Source: Candidatus Aminicenantota bacterium
GTDB lineage: Bacteria > Acidobacteriota > Aminicenantia > Aminicenantales > UBA4085
DNA length: 40,104 bases
Assembly (NCBI GenBank): GCA_017883285.1
Contig: JADGNV010000085.1
Span: 1 to 40,104 of the forward strand
Direction of reading: 5' to 3'
Part shown: piece after piece, positions 1-6,750 of the stretch
Numbering within the stretch: position 1 is the stretch's first letter
Layout: every line of letters begins with the position of its first letter
Position numbers and translations under genes: made by a program
The notes under the pieces: generated by a model
Seen by the model: only the letters and a program-made list of their open reading frames with translations
Databases searched by the model: none
What the model was told of the DNA's origin: nothing

Positions 1-87
1 CTAATATTTCAAACTGACCCACTACCCGGTTCCGGCCTTCGCCCGGGCAACTGCATTGTGCTTTGATAGACCCTCCCGCGTCATCTG

Positions 88-1164
88 CTAAGGCTCCTTG
101 ACCACCGCCGGAGGTTGCGGCTTGAGGGCGGCAACAGGGGGATTCTCTAACGTGGGAATTTCCCGGCTAGGGGGGTAGGGGGGTAGGGGGGCGGCGTTTC
201 GGGCTTAATCTGGACGGGAACAGGCAGCGTAGGCGGTGATTCTGGGGGTATTCTCGCGGGTTCCGTGACCTTGGCCTTCTCTTTGAAAAGCGGTAGAGTT
301 ACGGGAGCCGCCTCTGGCTTGAGAAGTCCGGCCCCAGGGCGCGTCTTTGGGGCCAGGTTGGGGATCGTAAAGGATCCGTCCGGATTCGGCTTGATGTTCA
401 CGGCAGTCTTCTCCGCATCCCGAGCCGCTACTCAAAAGATCGGCAACATATTCACCCGCGGTTGTCGCCTTTGCCGGAGGTTCCGCAGGCTCCCAGGATT
501 TCCATTCCTTCGCCGGCTTGCTCTTTACGTCCCGGATCATCCCCTTGATGAATTTTAATTGCTCGGGAGGAGGGAGGTATTCCGGCCATTCCGCCGTCTT
601 CGGCTCCGCAATGTGCAACTTATCTTCGAGGCCGTGCGACTTGGCATAAGCCTTGATTACTTCCGTGTCGGCCGCGGTGATGTGGCCGAGGTCTTCCATT
701 TTTCCGAGTGGGCTTTCGATCTGGATCCGGGAGACAGAGACCTTCGGACGGCCGGCAGACGGCGGGGCCTCGATCAGATCGGGAGGAAGGTCGAGGATGG
801 ACTTCGCTTCGGGCGCCGTCCCCAAGTCCTCGAATATTCCGGCCTTCTTGAGCACAGCCTTGTGCTCGAGGGTCAGATCGTTTAGCCGGTTCTCGGCAAG
901 CATCTTATCGACTTCTGCGAGCAGCTTGAGCTCGGCCGCGGTGGGCTCGTATTTCGCGGGACCGGCCTTGACAGGCTCCGCAGGGGGCTTGATCTCTTGC
1001 CGTAGGGCCTCAGCCAGGACGAGTTCCCGGGTGCGCTCGGGTGCAGCCTTGGACCTTTCAACTCCCCGGCAGACGCCGGGGCGACCCCGATTTAATCGCT
1101 TTATCTTATGGCAATTCCCTGCATTCTGACGCATATCTGATGCAGGGGACGGCTTTCCGTCCAT
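88..1164 (-). pseudogene. Proline/lysine-rich protein of unknown function, interrupted by two compensating frameshifts
   Basis: I do not recognise a family. Reading from ATG at 1164 (preceded by GGGAGG) the frame gives a charged, Pro/Lys/Glu-rich protein to about position 430 (ending DLLSSGS). There the protein-like reading moves to another frame (RDAEKTAVNIKPNPDGSFTIPNLAP...), which stays open to a stop at 147. At the C-runs of 170-191 it moves back to the first frame (SREIPTLENPPVAALKPQ...), ending at TAG 88-90. The middle stretch read in the original frame is compositionally unlike the rest and hits a stop at 205. One extra base near 410-440 and one missing C in the C-runs would explain everything. 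Decay, assembly error or slippage in the homopolymers are all possible. It lies directly downstream of three small DNA-binding genes, so it may be cargo of a mobile element. Confidence 0.5.
170..191 (+). repeat. Three G6 tracts separated by TA (octamer-type repeat)
   Basis: The plus strand shows GGGGGG-TA-GGGGGG-TA-GGGGGG. On the coding (minus) strand this encodes a Pro/Tyr/Pro/Thr stretch near the C-terminus of the proline-rich protein, exactly where its reading frame changes. Homopolymer tracts of this kind are prone to slippage, and the G-rich strand could fold as a quadruplex. Confidence 0.7.
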
Positions 1165-1191
1165 CTTCCCCACCTCCCTTAAGAAAATGGC

Positions 1192-1461
1192 CTATCGGGA
1201 CAGGATCCGGAATTTTTGGATCTTCGATTGCGTGTCTTCGGAAGCGAAGTTCTCCCACCACGACATGAGGGCGGATTTCTTTATCGTGATCTTCCCATTC
1301 CCCTGCTGCCGATAGGGGGTGGCTCCCGCGTGGCACAGCCGGCGAAGATGGCTGTCGCTGTAGCGGACGAGAGCCGCGGCTTCTTTCAGCGTCAGGATTT
1401 CTGGATCGTCCACAGGTCTTCGGCCTTGAATTCTACTTAACGGAGAGGTCCCAGAGCTCAC
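1192..1461 (-). CDS. Excisionase/HTH_17-type DNA-binding protein
   Basis: This 89-residue protein contains a MerR-like winged helix typical of excisionase-family DNA-binding domains: PEILTLKEAAALVRYSD, then SHLRRLCHAG, then a basic wing and the ALMSWW helix (about residues 20-72). The family binds DNA as a recombination directionality factor or small regulator. The start is GTG at 1461, inside the last codons of the upstream XRE gene, so translation is probably coupled; a later internal start cannot be excluded. It is the third of three consecutive small DNA-binding genes on this strand and precedes the frameshifted proline-rich protein. No integrase is visible, so it may be an orphan of a decayed element. 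Confidence 0.7.
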   Translation of the reverse strand: MSSGTSPLSRIQGRRPVDDPEILTLKEAAALVRYSDSHLRRLCHAGATPYRQQGNGKITIKKSALMSWWENFASEDTQSKIQKFRILSR

Positions 1462-1639
1462 CCATCGGGACGCCCATGCTCTTGCTGATCGCCCACAGGT
1501 GTTGAAACCGTGGATTAGGCAGCTGGTTGTGGACCAGCCTTTTAATAGTGCTCAAGCTTACGCCTGAGCTCTTAGCCAGCCGGCTTTGAGACATCCCCTG
1601 CTTTTTCAGTTGTTCCCCGATCATGTTCGCCTTTGCCAT
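1433..1639 (-). CDS. XRE/Cro-type helix-turn-helix regulator
   Basis: The 68-residue product is a single HTH_3 domain: GEQLKKQGMSQSRLAKSSG forms helices 1-2, VSLSTIKRLVHN the recognition helix, and the rest the packing helices. Such minimal Cro/C1-type proteins act as repressors in phages, plasmids and toxin-antitoxin or restriction loci. ATG at 1639 has a clear AAAGGGAGG ribosome site about 7 bases upstream. It sits 25 bases downstream of the ribbon-helix-helix gene and overlaps the next gene by 29 bases, so all three are probably one transcript. No toxin-like partner is evident. Confidence 0.8.
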   Translation of the reverse strand: MAKANMIGEQLKKQGMSQSRLAKSSGVSLSTIKRLVHNQLPNPRFQHLWAISKSMGVPMGELWDLSVK

Positions 1640-1664
1640 CTTAGAGCCTCCCTTTCTCTTGTAG

Positions 1665-1862
1665 TTATTTAAGACGTTCCCGGATCAGCTCGGATAAAGT
1701 AATCCGGCGTTTCAAGGCTTCGAGCTTCAGTTGATCAACCAGGCCAGAGGGCAGGTGGATGGTCACTTTCTGAATAACCGCCCCTTCCTTGTTGAGGTAG
1801 AAATTCGACTTGAGCTTTTCGATCTTGCTCGGAATCTTGGAACTATCCTTTTGGGGGCTCAT
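1665..1862 (-). CDS. Ribbon-helix-helix (CopG/Arc-type) DNA-binding protein
   Basis: This 65-residue protein has a basic, flexible N-terminal half and a C-terminal ribbon-helix-helix: the beta-strand KVTIHLPSGLVDQLK, then helix A (LKLEALKRRI) and helix B (LSELIRERLK). The family dimerises and inserts the strand in the major groove, usually autoregulating its operon. ATG at 1862 follows a TGGAGA ribosome site. It is the first gene of the minus-strand cluster. Three imperfect 10-base repeats just upstream (1891-1920) are candidate operator half-sites. Partition, plasmid-copy or antitoxin roles are all possible for this fold. Confidence 0.75.
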   Translation of the reverse strand: MSPQKDSSKIPSKIEKLKSNFYLNKEGAVIQKVTIHLPSGLVDQLKLEALKRRITLSELIRERLK

Positions 1863-1890
1863 GTAGTCTCCATATTAATGATCGATCTTC

Positions 1891-1920
1891 TATTTCCGCT
1901 ATTGCCGCTTATTGGCGATG
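1891..1920. promoter_or_regulatory. Three imperfect 10-bp tandem repeats, candidate operator
   Basis: The plus strand reads TATTTCCGCT, ATTGCCGCTT, ATTGGCGATG. Each unit contains an ATT-CCG-like core at one helical-turn spacing, 29-58 bases upstream of the ribbon-helix-helix start. Spacing and position fit cooperative autoregulation by that protein, but this is inference. Confidence 0.35.
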
Positions 1921-2058
1921 CACGGGTTTTCTAGGAATACTCCCGCGATCCTGGCCGTTTCAGAATTCCACAAAGCGTTCCGCCCCGTTCTCGATACGTT
2001 CGGATTGGCTTATGCCGTCGAATTCCTATTAACCGTCCGGGCTCATGAAGCCGCTCTT

Positions 2059-2316
2059 TCAGAAATAAAAGGTCAAACCGAACTTCCAGATGGGGCCCAA
2101 GCCGTATCCTTGCGTATCGTAGACGGTGTCTCCCGTATCTACGTAATACAAATTCGTGGGTTCGCTCCTGAAATACGAGAACATGGTCATACCCAGATCG
2201 AGGCTCACCCAGCGCCAGGGGAGAAACTTCAAACCATATCCGACGGAGAGCGCCGTATGCTTCGACTCCCACCGGCCCTGACCCTTATTAGTCCCCATGG
2301 CCCGGCCCCAGCTTGA
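2059..2316 (-). pseudogene. C-terminal fragment of an outer-membrane beta-barrel protein
   Basis: The last about 80 codons look like the end of a barrel. There are alternating hydrophobic strands (TALSVGYGLKFLPWRWVSLDLGMTMF and then YGLGPIWKFGLTFYF), short turns, and a terminal Phe, the usual BAM-recognition residue. The reading frame extends a little upstream of the ATG at 2298 (SWGRAM...) and then runs into the AT-rich promoter of the oppositely oriented ATPase. The N-terminal bulk of the barrel is not present in the window, so this is a 3' remnant left by an insertion or deletion. No domain name can be assigned from so little. Confidence 0.55.
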
Positions 2317-2341
2317 CGAACATCTATTTTATGGGTATATT
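2313..2341 (+). promoter_or_regulatory. Sigma70-like promoter of the AAA ATPase gene
   Basis: TTGACG (2313-2318) is followed after 17 bases by TATATT (2336-2341). The region is distinctly AT-rich against its surroundings. The predicted transcript start near 2348 lies almost on the ATG at 2351, implying a very short or absent leader. Confidence 0.6.
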
Positions 2342-2350
2342 TATTCCATA

Positions 2351-3526
2351 ATGAGTCGCATTATGGAGATGATTAGCCGATTTTTCATTGACCCTGGAAA
2401 AAGTTTCTTTCTTTTCGGCCCTAGGGGAACGGGAAAGTCGACCTGGACCGCCTCCGCTCATCCGGAAGCCCTGACAATCAATCTGCTCGAACCCGATCTA
2501 TTTCGGTCCTATAGTTCGCGGCCCGAACGCTTGAGGGAAATTCTTCTGGGCAATCCAGGCCGCCAGACCATCGTGGTCGACGAAATCCAGCGCGTGCCCG
2601 AACTCCTCGGGCTCATTCACCAATTAATTGAAGAGGATCAATCTCGCCGATTCATCCTGACGGGATCGAGCGCGCGAAAGCTCAAACAATCCGGCGTCGA
2701 TCTCCTGGCCGGCCGAGCGCTTCTGAAAACCATGCATCCCTTCATGGCCGCGGAACTGGGAGAGGCCTTTTCCCTGGAAAAAGCCCTGACCACTGGTCTG
2801 TTGCCCTTGGTCGTCGCCTCCGACGGCCCGGACGACGTCCTCCGGAGTTACGCCGCGCTCTACCTCAAAGAGGAAGTCCAAGCCGAAGGGATCGTCCGAA
2901 ATGTCGGCCAATTCGCCCGCTTTCTAGAAGCGATAAGCTTTTCGCACGGGGCGGTGCTCAATGCCAGCGCCGTCGCCCGCGAGTGCGAAGTCGAACGGAA
3001 AACGGTCGTCGGCTATATCCAGGTTCTCGAAGACCTCCTCTTGGGCTATCGGATTCCCGTCTTCCAAAAGCGGGCCCGGCGAGCGACGATCGATCACCCG
3101 AAATTTTATTTCTTCGACACGGGGATCTTTCAGTCCATCCGGCCCAGAGGCCCGCTCGACCGCCCCGAAGAGATTTCCGGGGCCGCTCTTGAAGGGATGG
3201 TCGCCCAGCATCTCCGCGCCTGGATATCCTACGGAGATGACCGGAATCAGTTGTTCTTCTGGAGAACCCGGGCCGGAGCCGAAGTGGACTTCGTGATTTA
3301 CGGCGACGACGGTCTCTGGGCGATCGAAGTCAAAAACGGTTCAAAAATCCACGATGCGGACCTTCGGGGACTGCGCGCGTTCCGATCCGATTATCCGGAG
3401 GCCCGCGCCCTTCTGCTTTATCGGGGACGGGAAAGAATATCCCGCTACGGCGTCTTGGGACTGCCCTGTGAAGAATTTCTGAAGGACCTGATTCCCGGGC
3501 GTCCGCTCTTTCCGGCAGGTTCATAA
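2351..3526 (+). CDS. AAA_14/DUF4143 family ATPase
   Basis: This protein of about 391 residues has the typical two-part layout. The N-terminal AAA_14 domain has Walker A GPRGTGKS (residues 23-30), Walker B TIVVDEIQRVP and sensor LTGSSARKL. The C-terminal DUF4143 domain carries a PD-(D/E)xK-like signature (EVDFV...AIEVKNG). The family is widespread in mobile regions and its function is poorly known. ATG 2351 is chosen because it follows the predicted transcription start; ATG 2363 and 2369 are alternatives, and an upstream start at 2297 would lie before the promoter. It is flanked by a truncated barrel gene and a broken insertion sequence, which fits acquisition by transfer. Confidence 0.85.
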   Translation: MSRIMEMISRFFIDPGKSFFLFGPRGTGKSTWTASAHPEALTINLLEPDLFRSYSSRPERLREILLGNPGRQTIVVDEIQRVPELLGLIHQLIEEDQSRRFILTGSSARKLKQSGVDLLAGRALLKTMHPFMAAELGEAFSLEKALTTGLLPLVVASDGPDDVLRSYAALYLKEEVQAEGIVRNVGQFARFLEAISFSHGAVLNASAVARECEVERKTVVGYIQVLEDLLLGYRIPVFQKRARRATIDHPKFYFFDTGIFQSIRPRGPLDRPEEISGAALEGMVAQHLRAWISYGDDRNQLFFWRTRAGAEVDFVIYGDDGLWAIEVKNGSKIHDADLRGLRAFRSDYPEARALLLYRGRERISRYGVLGLPCEEFLKDLIPGRPLFPAGS

Positions 3527-3669
3527 GGAGCATCAACTCCAACACCGGCTGGGATCTTCCGTCTTCGAGCTTGACCATGAGGAATCGCCGGTTCCCGTTC
3601 TTCACCCAGGGGGGAGATCGGCTGCTCTTTGACCCAACTGAACCTCATCCGCCTTGAATCGTTAAAGCT
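3527..3669. other. Unassigned spacer between ATPase and transposase remnant
   Basis: Short reading frames exist on the minus strand here but none resembles a known protein, and they continue into the ATPase gene in antisense. It is probably sequence joined during the deletion that removed most of the neighbouring insertion element. Confidence 0.4.
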
Positions 3670-3933
3670 CTAAGGGTTTTCCATGACCTCGGCGATGATC
3701 TCGCGGTCGCTGAGCTTGGTCATGTGCTTGAGAAAAAGAAGCCCCAGAACAAGCTGGACGTCCTTGGCCGGCCGCCCGATGGCCGAGAAGAACTTTTGAT
3801 ACTCGTACTCGAGCTCTTGCCAGGGGATGAGCTCCCCGATGCGAAGCCAGCGGTTGCGCTCGTCAAGTGTGCCGCCGAAGGGAAAGAGTTCGGGAAAAAG
3901 GACCTGGGTCTTATGGTCTTTGGGCCTGTACAT
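3670..3933 (-). pseudogene. Truncated IS5-type transposase, N-terminal (DUF772) part
   Basis: From ATG 3933 (ribosome site GAGGGAGA upstream) the 87 residues begin MYRPKDHKTQVLFPELF and continue LDERNRWLRIGELIPW, FFSAIGRPAKDVQLVLG and LSDREIIAEVMENP. This is the conserved N-terminal DUF772 region of IS5/IS1182-type transposases. The frame stops immediately after ENP, where full-length relatives continue into the catalytic DDE domain, so the catalytic part is gone. An ATG at 4026 is in frame but overlaps the promoter and is unlikely to be used. The fragment cannot transpose. Confidence 0.8.
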
Positions 3934-4016
3934 GCCGCGGATCTCCCTCGGAAAGTGCACGGTTTTCGAAGGGGTGTTTGCGAAAAGCGTGCATTTCGGG
4001 CATTGGATCGATCCGC

Positions 4017-4045
4017 AATATACCATTTAACTATAATAATGTCAA
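4017..4045 (-). promoter_or_regulatory. Near-consensus promoter of the IS remnant
   Basis: Read on the minus strand, TTGACA (4045-4040) is separated by 17 bases from TATATT (4022-4017). It points into the truncated transposase and, beyond it, antisense into the ATPase gene. Confidence 0.65.
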
Positions 4046-4174
4046 TTGCTTACGGAAAGTAATGGGCTTTTTCAGCAGACCCTAAATAATGAAATTAATT
4101 GACGTTAGTTTGACAGCCGTTCAGTGTCCATAGTACTCTCATTCCGATAATTTCAGCGTCGTTCAGGGGGGGCC

Positions 4175-6025
4175 ATGAATATTCATCGTCGTGTCGAATT
4201 CTCGAGGAAAACCCTGGCTTTTCTCGTCCTCGTTTTATGCCTCGCGAATTTTTCTTTGTCTTCTCTGAACAAGAGCGGCGCAAAACAGTCCGTCGATATG
4301 AATGCCCCGATGAGCTGGATCCAGGGCTATACCCTGATCCTGCTCAAAGAAAGCGATATCCGTTCTGTGAATGAGGCCAAGGATTTCATCGTCAACGAAG
4401 GCGGATCGATCGCCGTCATTTCGGACTGCCATGCCATGCTCGGCTGGATCCCGCCCGCGGCGGTGGACCGGATTGTCGGAAGGCACGGAATCGAATCCGT
4501 TCATTACGAGCCGGTAGATATGGAAACGCTGAAATATGGGGACGAAATCACGCGGACCTTCGTCGGGTTCTTCAACTCCGCTTCGTCAGGAGAGATCGAG
4601 CGGCAATACCGGTCTCCGCGGAAAGCGGGAGACCCGTTGATCAAAGACGCATTAGAGCACCCGTTCGCCGATCCTCGAGACGTCTTGGCGAATCTGGCGG
4701 ACAAGCACGTCGACTGGGACGCGGAATTGGCCAGGACCGCGGATAACGGTGGCATCTTCCCGGGTTACAGTGATTTCCTGACCGGGACGATCGCCTACAC
4801 GCTTTTTTTCGTTGAGAGTAACGGTTCCAGGGATGCCGATATGTATTCGTGGACGAACGCGGCAGTGGACCAAGTTAAAAGCCAATGCTTGCTCGGCGCT
4901 ACGTGGTGGTCCGACAAAGCCAGGTATTACAACAAGACGGCGACCTTCTATTTGTATTATTACAATCCGGATAGGTCGGAAATGCGGCAGGGATACGAAC
5001 CCATCCTCCATCCCTCGACAGATGACTATTTATGGATCAATGCGATCATGGCCAATTTGGGATATTCTTCTGGAAACAACATTGCTCGGGTGACCGCTTT
5101 CAACGCTTATCTTAAGAGCTACGCGAATACTCAGTGGGCTTATTCCTGTTTCATCGCCTACAATCCTTCCCCTGCTTCGAATACTTTTACGAACGGCTAT
5201 TTTTCCTATGCCTACCTGGGCGGCCCGTACGTTCACATGCTCTACAGGAACGATGGCTGGTCGCTGACCGATATCGGGAGAATCTTCTCTCACGAGACTG
5301 GGCATATCTTCTGGGCCTGCGACGAATATTACCAGCCGGGATACGGCGGGTGCACGAGTTGCGCTGCCTGCAGCAGCTACCGGCCCGTCATAAATGGAAA
5401 TTGCGAACATCCGAGCTGCAATCCCAATGGCTTGGTTCCCTGCATCATGAAGAATAACAGCGATGCGATCTGCTCCTACACCGTCCAGCAGGTCGGCTGG
5501 CAGGTGCCGTTGCAGACATTGACCATCCAAACGAGCGCGGGGGGGACGACGAGCCCGAGCCCCGGCGCCTACACCTATGAAAAGGGCACGAGCGTCAACG
5601 TCCGGGCCATCGCCGATGCCCGCTACCGGCTTAAAAACTGGTCCGGCGACGCCTCGGGAGACGCCAACCCCTTGATCATTACGCTGGATCGCGATATGAC
5701 GGTCAAGGCCAATTTCCAAAGGATTATCTATCCGCCGATGAATGCCGTCGCCCAAAAGATCTTGAACCGGACGCTTTCCCAGGCCGAGTATATCAACGTC
5801 ATCACCTGGGAGGCCAACTCCAATAACAGCGATTTGAACATCATGAATTATAAGATCTATCAAATCGATGGAAGTGCAAGGACGGTGATCGGCACGGTGG
5901 CGGCGACGGCGGAATTGAAATTCATGCATCGCAAGGTGGGTAAAGACACGCAATACACGTATGAAATCGTCGCCGTGAACAATGAGCCTCGAGAAGGCGA
6001 TCCAGCCTCGGTGATCGTCCAATGA
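4175..6025 (+). CDS. Secreted metalloprotease-like protein with HExGH motif and InlB-type repeat
   Basis: This 616-residue protein starts with a signal peptide (hydrophobic core about residues 14-29). Residues 373-377 are HETGH followed by IFWACDEYY. This matches the zinc-binding helix of metzincin-like or gluzincin-like peptidases; H373 and H377 would be ligands and E374 the base. A Cys-rich loop follows (about 393-433). Residues about 447-515 form a divergent InlB B-repeat-like module (GTTSPSPGAYTYEKGTSVNV...NWSGDASG...VKANF), and the last 100 residues look like a fibronectin type III domain. The substrate is unknown and no peptidase family can be named with certainty. ATG 4175 has a G-rich ribosome site. 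The downstream barrel gene begins 23 bases after the stop, so the two are probably co-transcribed. Confidence 0.75.
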   Translation: MNIHRRVEFSRKTLAFLVLVLCLANFSLSSLNKSGAKQSVDMNAPMSWIQGYTLILLKESDIRSVNEAKDFIVNEGGSIAVISDCHAMLGWIPPAAVDRIVGRHGIESVHYEPVDMETLKYGDEITRTFVGFFNSASSGEIERQYRSPRKAGDPLIKDALEHPFADPRDVLANLADKHVDWDAELARTADNGGIFPGYSDFLTGTIAYTLFFVESNGSRDADMYSWTNAAVDQVKSQCLLGATWWSDKARYYNKTATFYLYYYNPDRSEMRQGYEPILHPSTDDYLWINAIMANLGYSSGNNIARVTAFNAYLKSYANTQWAYSCFIAYNPSPASNTFTNGYFSYAYLGGPYVHMLYRNDGWSLTDIGRIFSHETGHIFWACDEYYQPGYGGCTSCAACSSYRPVINGNCEHPSCNPNGLVPCIMKNNSDAICSYTVQQVGWQVPLQTLTIQTSAGGTTSPSPGAYTYEKGTSVNVRAIADARYRLKNWSGDASGDANPLIITLDRDMTVKANFQRIIYPPMNAVAQKILNRTLSQAEYINVITWEANSNNSDLNIMNYKIYQIDGSARTVIGTVAATAELKFMHRKVGKDTQYTYEIVAVNNEPREGDPASVIVQ

Positions 6026-6048
6026 TCGGGGATAAAGGGGATGGAATC

Positions 6049-6588
6049 ATGAAAAGAATGCTTTTAAGGGGGCTTATTCTTTTCCTGGCCACGGGGGCGG
6101 CGTTCGGCTCGATCATGTTCAAGGTGACCAGTTTCTCCCCGGCGGACGCCGACTTCAAAAGCATCTACGGCGGCGGAATAACGTATGGCGGAGAGCTGTC
6201 GTTTGCGTTTGCCAAAGGCTTTGAGTTCTGGATCGGCGCGAGCACCTTTGCCAAAAAAGGGAAAACGACCTACACGCAGGAGGAGACGAGCTTGTCGCTC
6301 ATCCCCATCAGCGGGGGATTGAAATGGCAGATCATGCCGGGCAAGATCGTTTCCCCTTACATCGCCCTCGGGGCGGAATATGTCCTGTACAAGGAATCCA
6401 ACGTGATCGGCGATGTGAGTTCGGGAGGCGTCGGGTTTATCGGGAAAGGCGGCCTGCTTTTCCAAGTGGCCAACTTTTTCGGAATCGACGCCCACGTCGC
6501 CTATTCTTCCTGCTCGATGAAGCCGGCGGACTTCACGTTCAATGTCGGGGGACTTGAACTCGGGGCCGGGATCGTTTTCATATTCTAA
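6049..6588 (+). CDS. Outer-membrane beta-barrel protein
   Basis: From ATG 6049 (ribosome site AAAGGGGATGGA) the 179-residue product has a signal peptide (MKRMLLRGLILFLATGAAFG). It is followed by amphipathic strands rich in Gly and aromatic residues and ends in GLELGAGIVFIF with a terminal Phe. This fits the small eight-stranded OmpA/OmpX-like or porin_OMP-type barrels of the outer membrane. The frame is open upstream to 6022, overlapping the protease stop, but the later start gives a proper signal sequence. It probably shares a transcript with the protease-like gene. A specific role cannot be assigned. Confidence 0.7.
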   Translation: MKRMLLRGLILFLATGAAFGSIMFKVTSFSPADADFKSIYGGGITYGGELSFAFAKGFEFWIGASTFAKKGKTTYTQEETSLSLIPISGGLKWQIMPGKIVSPYIALGAEYVLYKESNVIGDVSSGGVGFIGKGGLLFQVANFFGIDAHVAYSSCSMKPADFTFNVGGLELGAGIVFIF

Positions 6589-6750
6589 CGGCTTCCGGCC
6601 GGATGGCCGCGCCAGCGGGCTCCGGGCCATCGCGGCGACTGCACTTTTTTTGCTGGGAGTCGGGATTCTCATGGTTTTTAACCAATATGCCTTCCGGTCC
6701 CTTCCGGAAGAAAACCCCCGTTCGAAACGTCTAAAGAAAAAGGAGATTTC
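6589..6750 (+). other. Spacer with possible weak terminator and a doubtful small ORF
   Basis: GATGGCC (6602-6608) can pair with GGCCATC (6625-6631), with a T7 run at about 6644-6650, a poor terminator because of the gap. CTTCCGG (6691-6697) and CCGGAAG (6704-6710) form a second hairpin in the leader of the next gene. A frame ending TGA 6752-6754 encodes a hydrophobic helix plus a basic tail and overlaps the next ATG, but it has no convincing start codon or ribosome site. Confidence 0.3.

Larger units (their letters stand above)
3670..4082 (-). mobile_element. Insertion-sequence remnant with one surviving end
   Basis: The element's transposase-proximal end is recognisable at about 4068-4082: read on the minus strand it starts GGGTCTGCTGAAAAAGCCC, a form common for IS5/IS1182-type terminal repeats. 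It is followed by a promoter and the transposase start. The opposite end and most of the transposase are missing, and no matching inverted copy of the end occurs within the window. Confidence 0.55.

Noticed and set aside
1-30. Minus-strand text GTGGGTCAGTTTGAAATATT at the left edge, reminiscent of sequence near IS21-family elements
   Set aside because: Too short and at the window edge; no IstA/IstB reading frame is present.
1912-2316. 134-codon plus-strand frame
   Set aside because: Antisense to the barrel fragment, which has the more protein-like strand pattern; no ribosome site.
4110-4136. TTGACA-15-TAGTAC as promoter of the metalloprotease-like gene
   Set aside because: Spacing too short and -10 poor; the true promoter was not identified.
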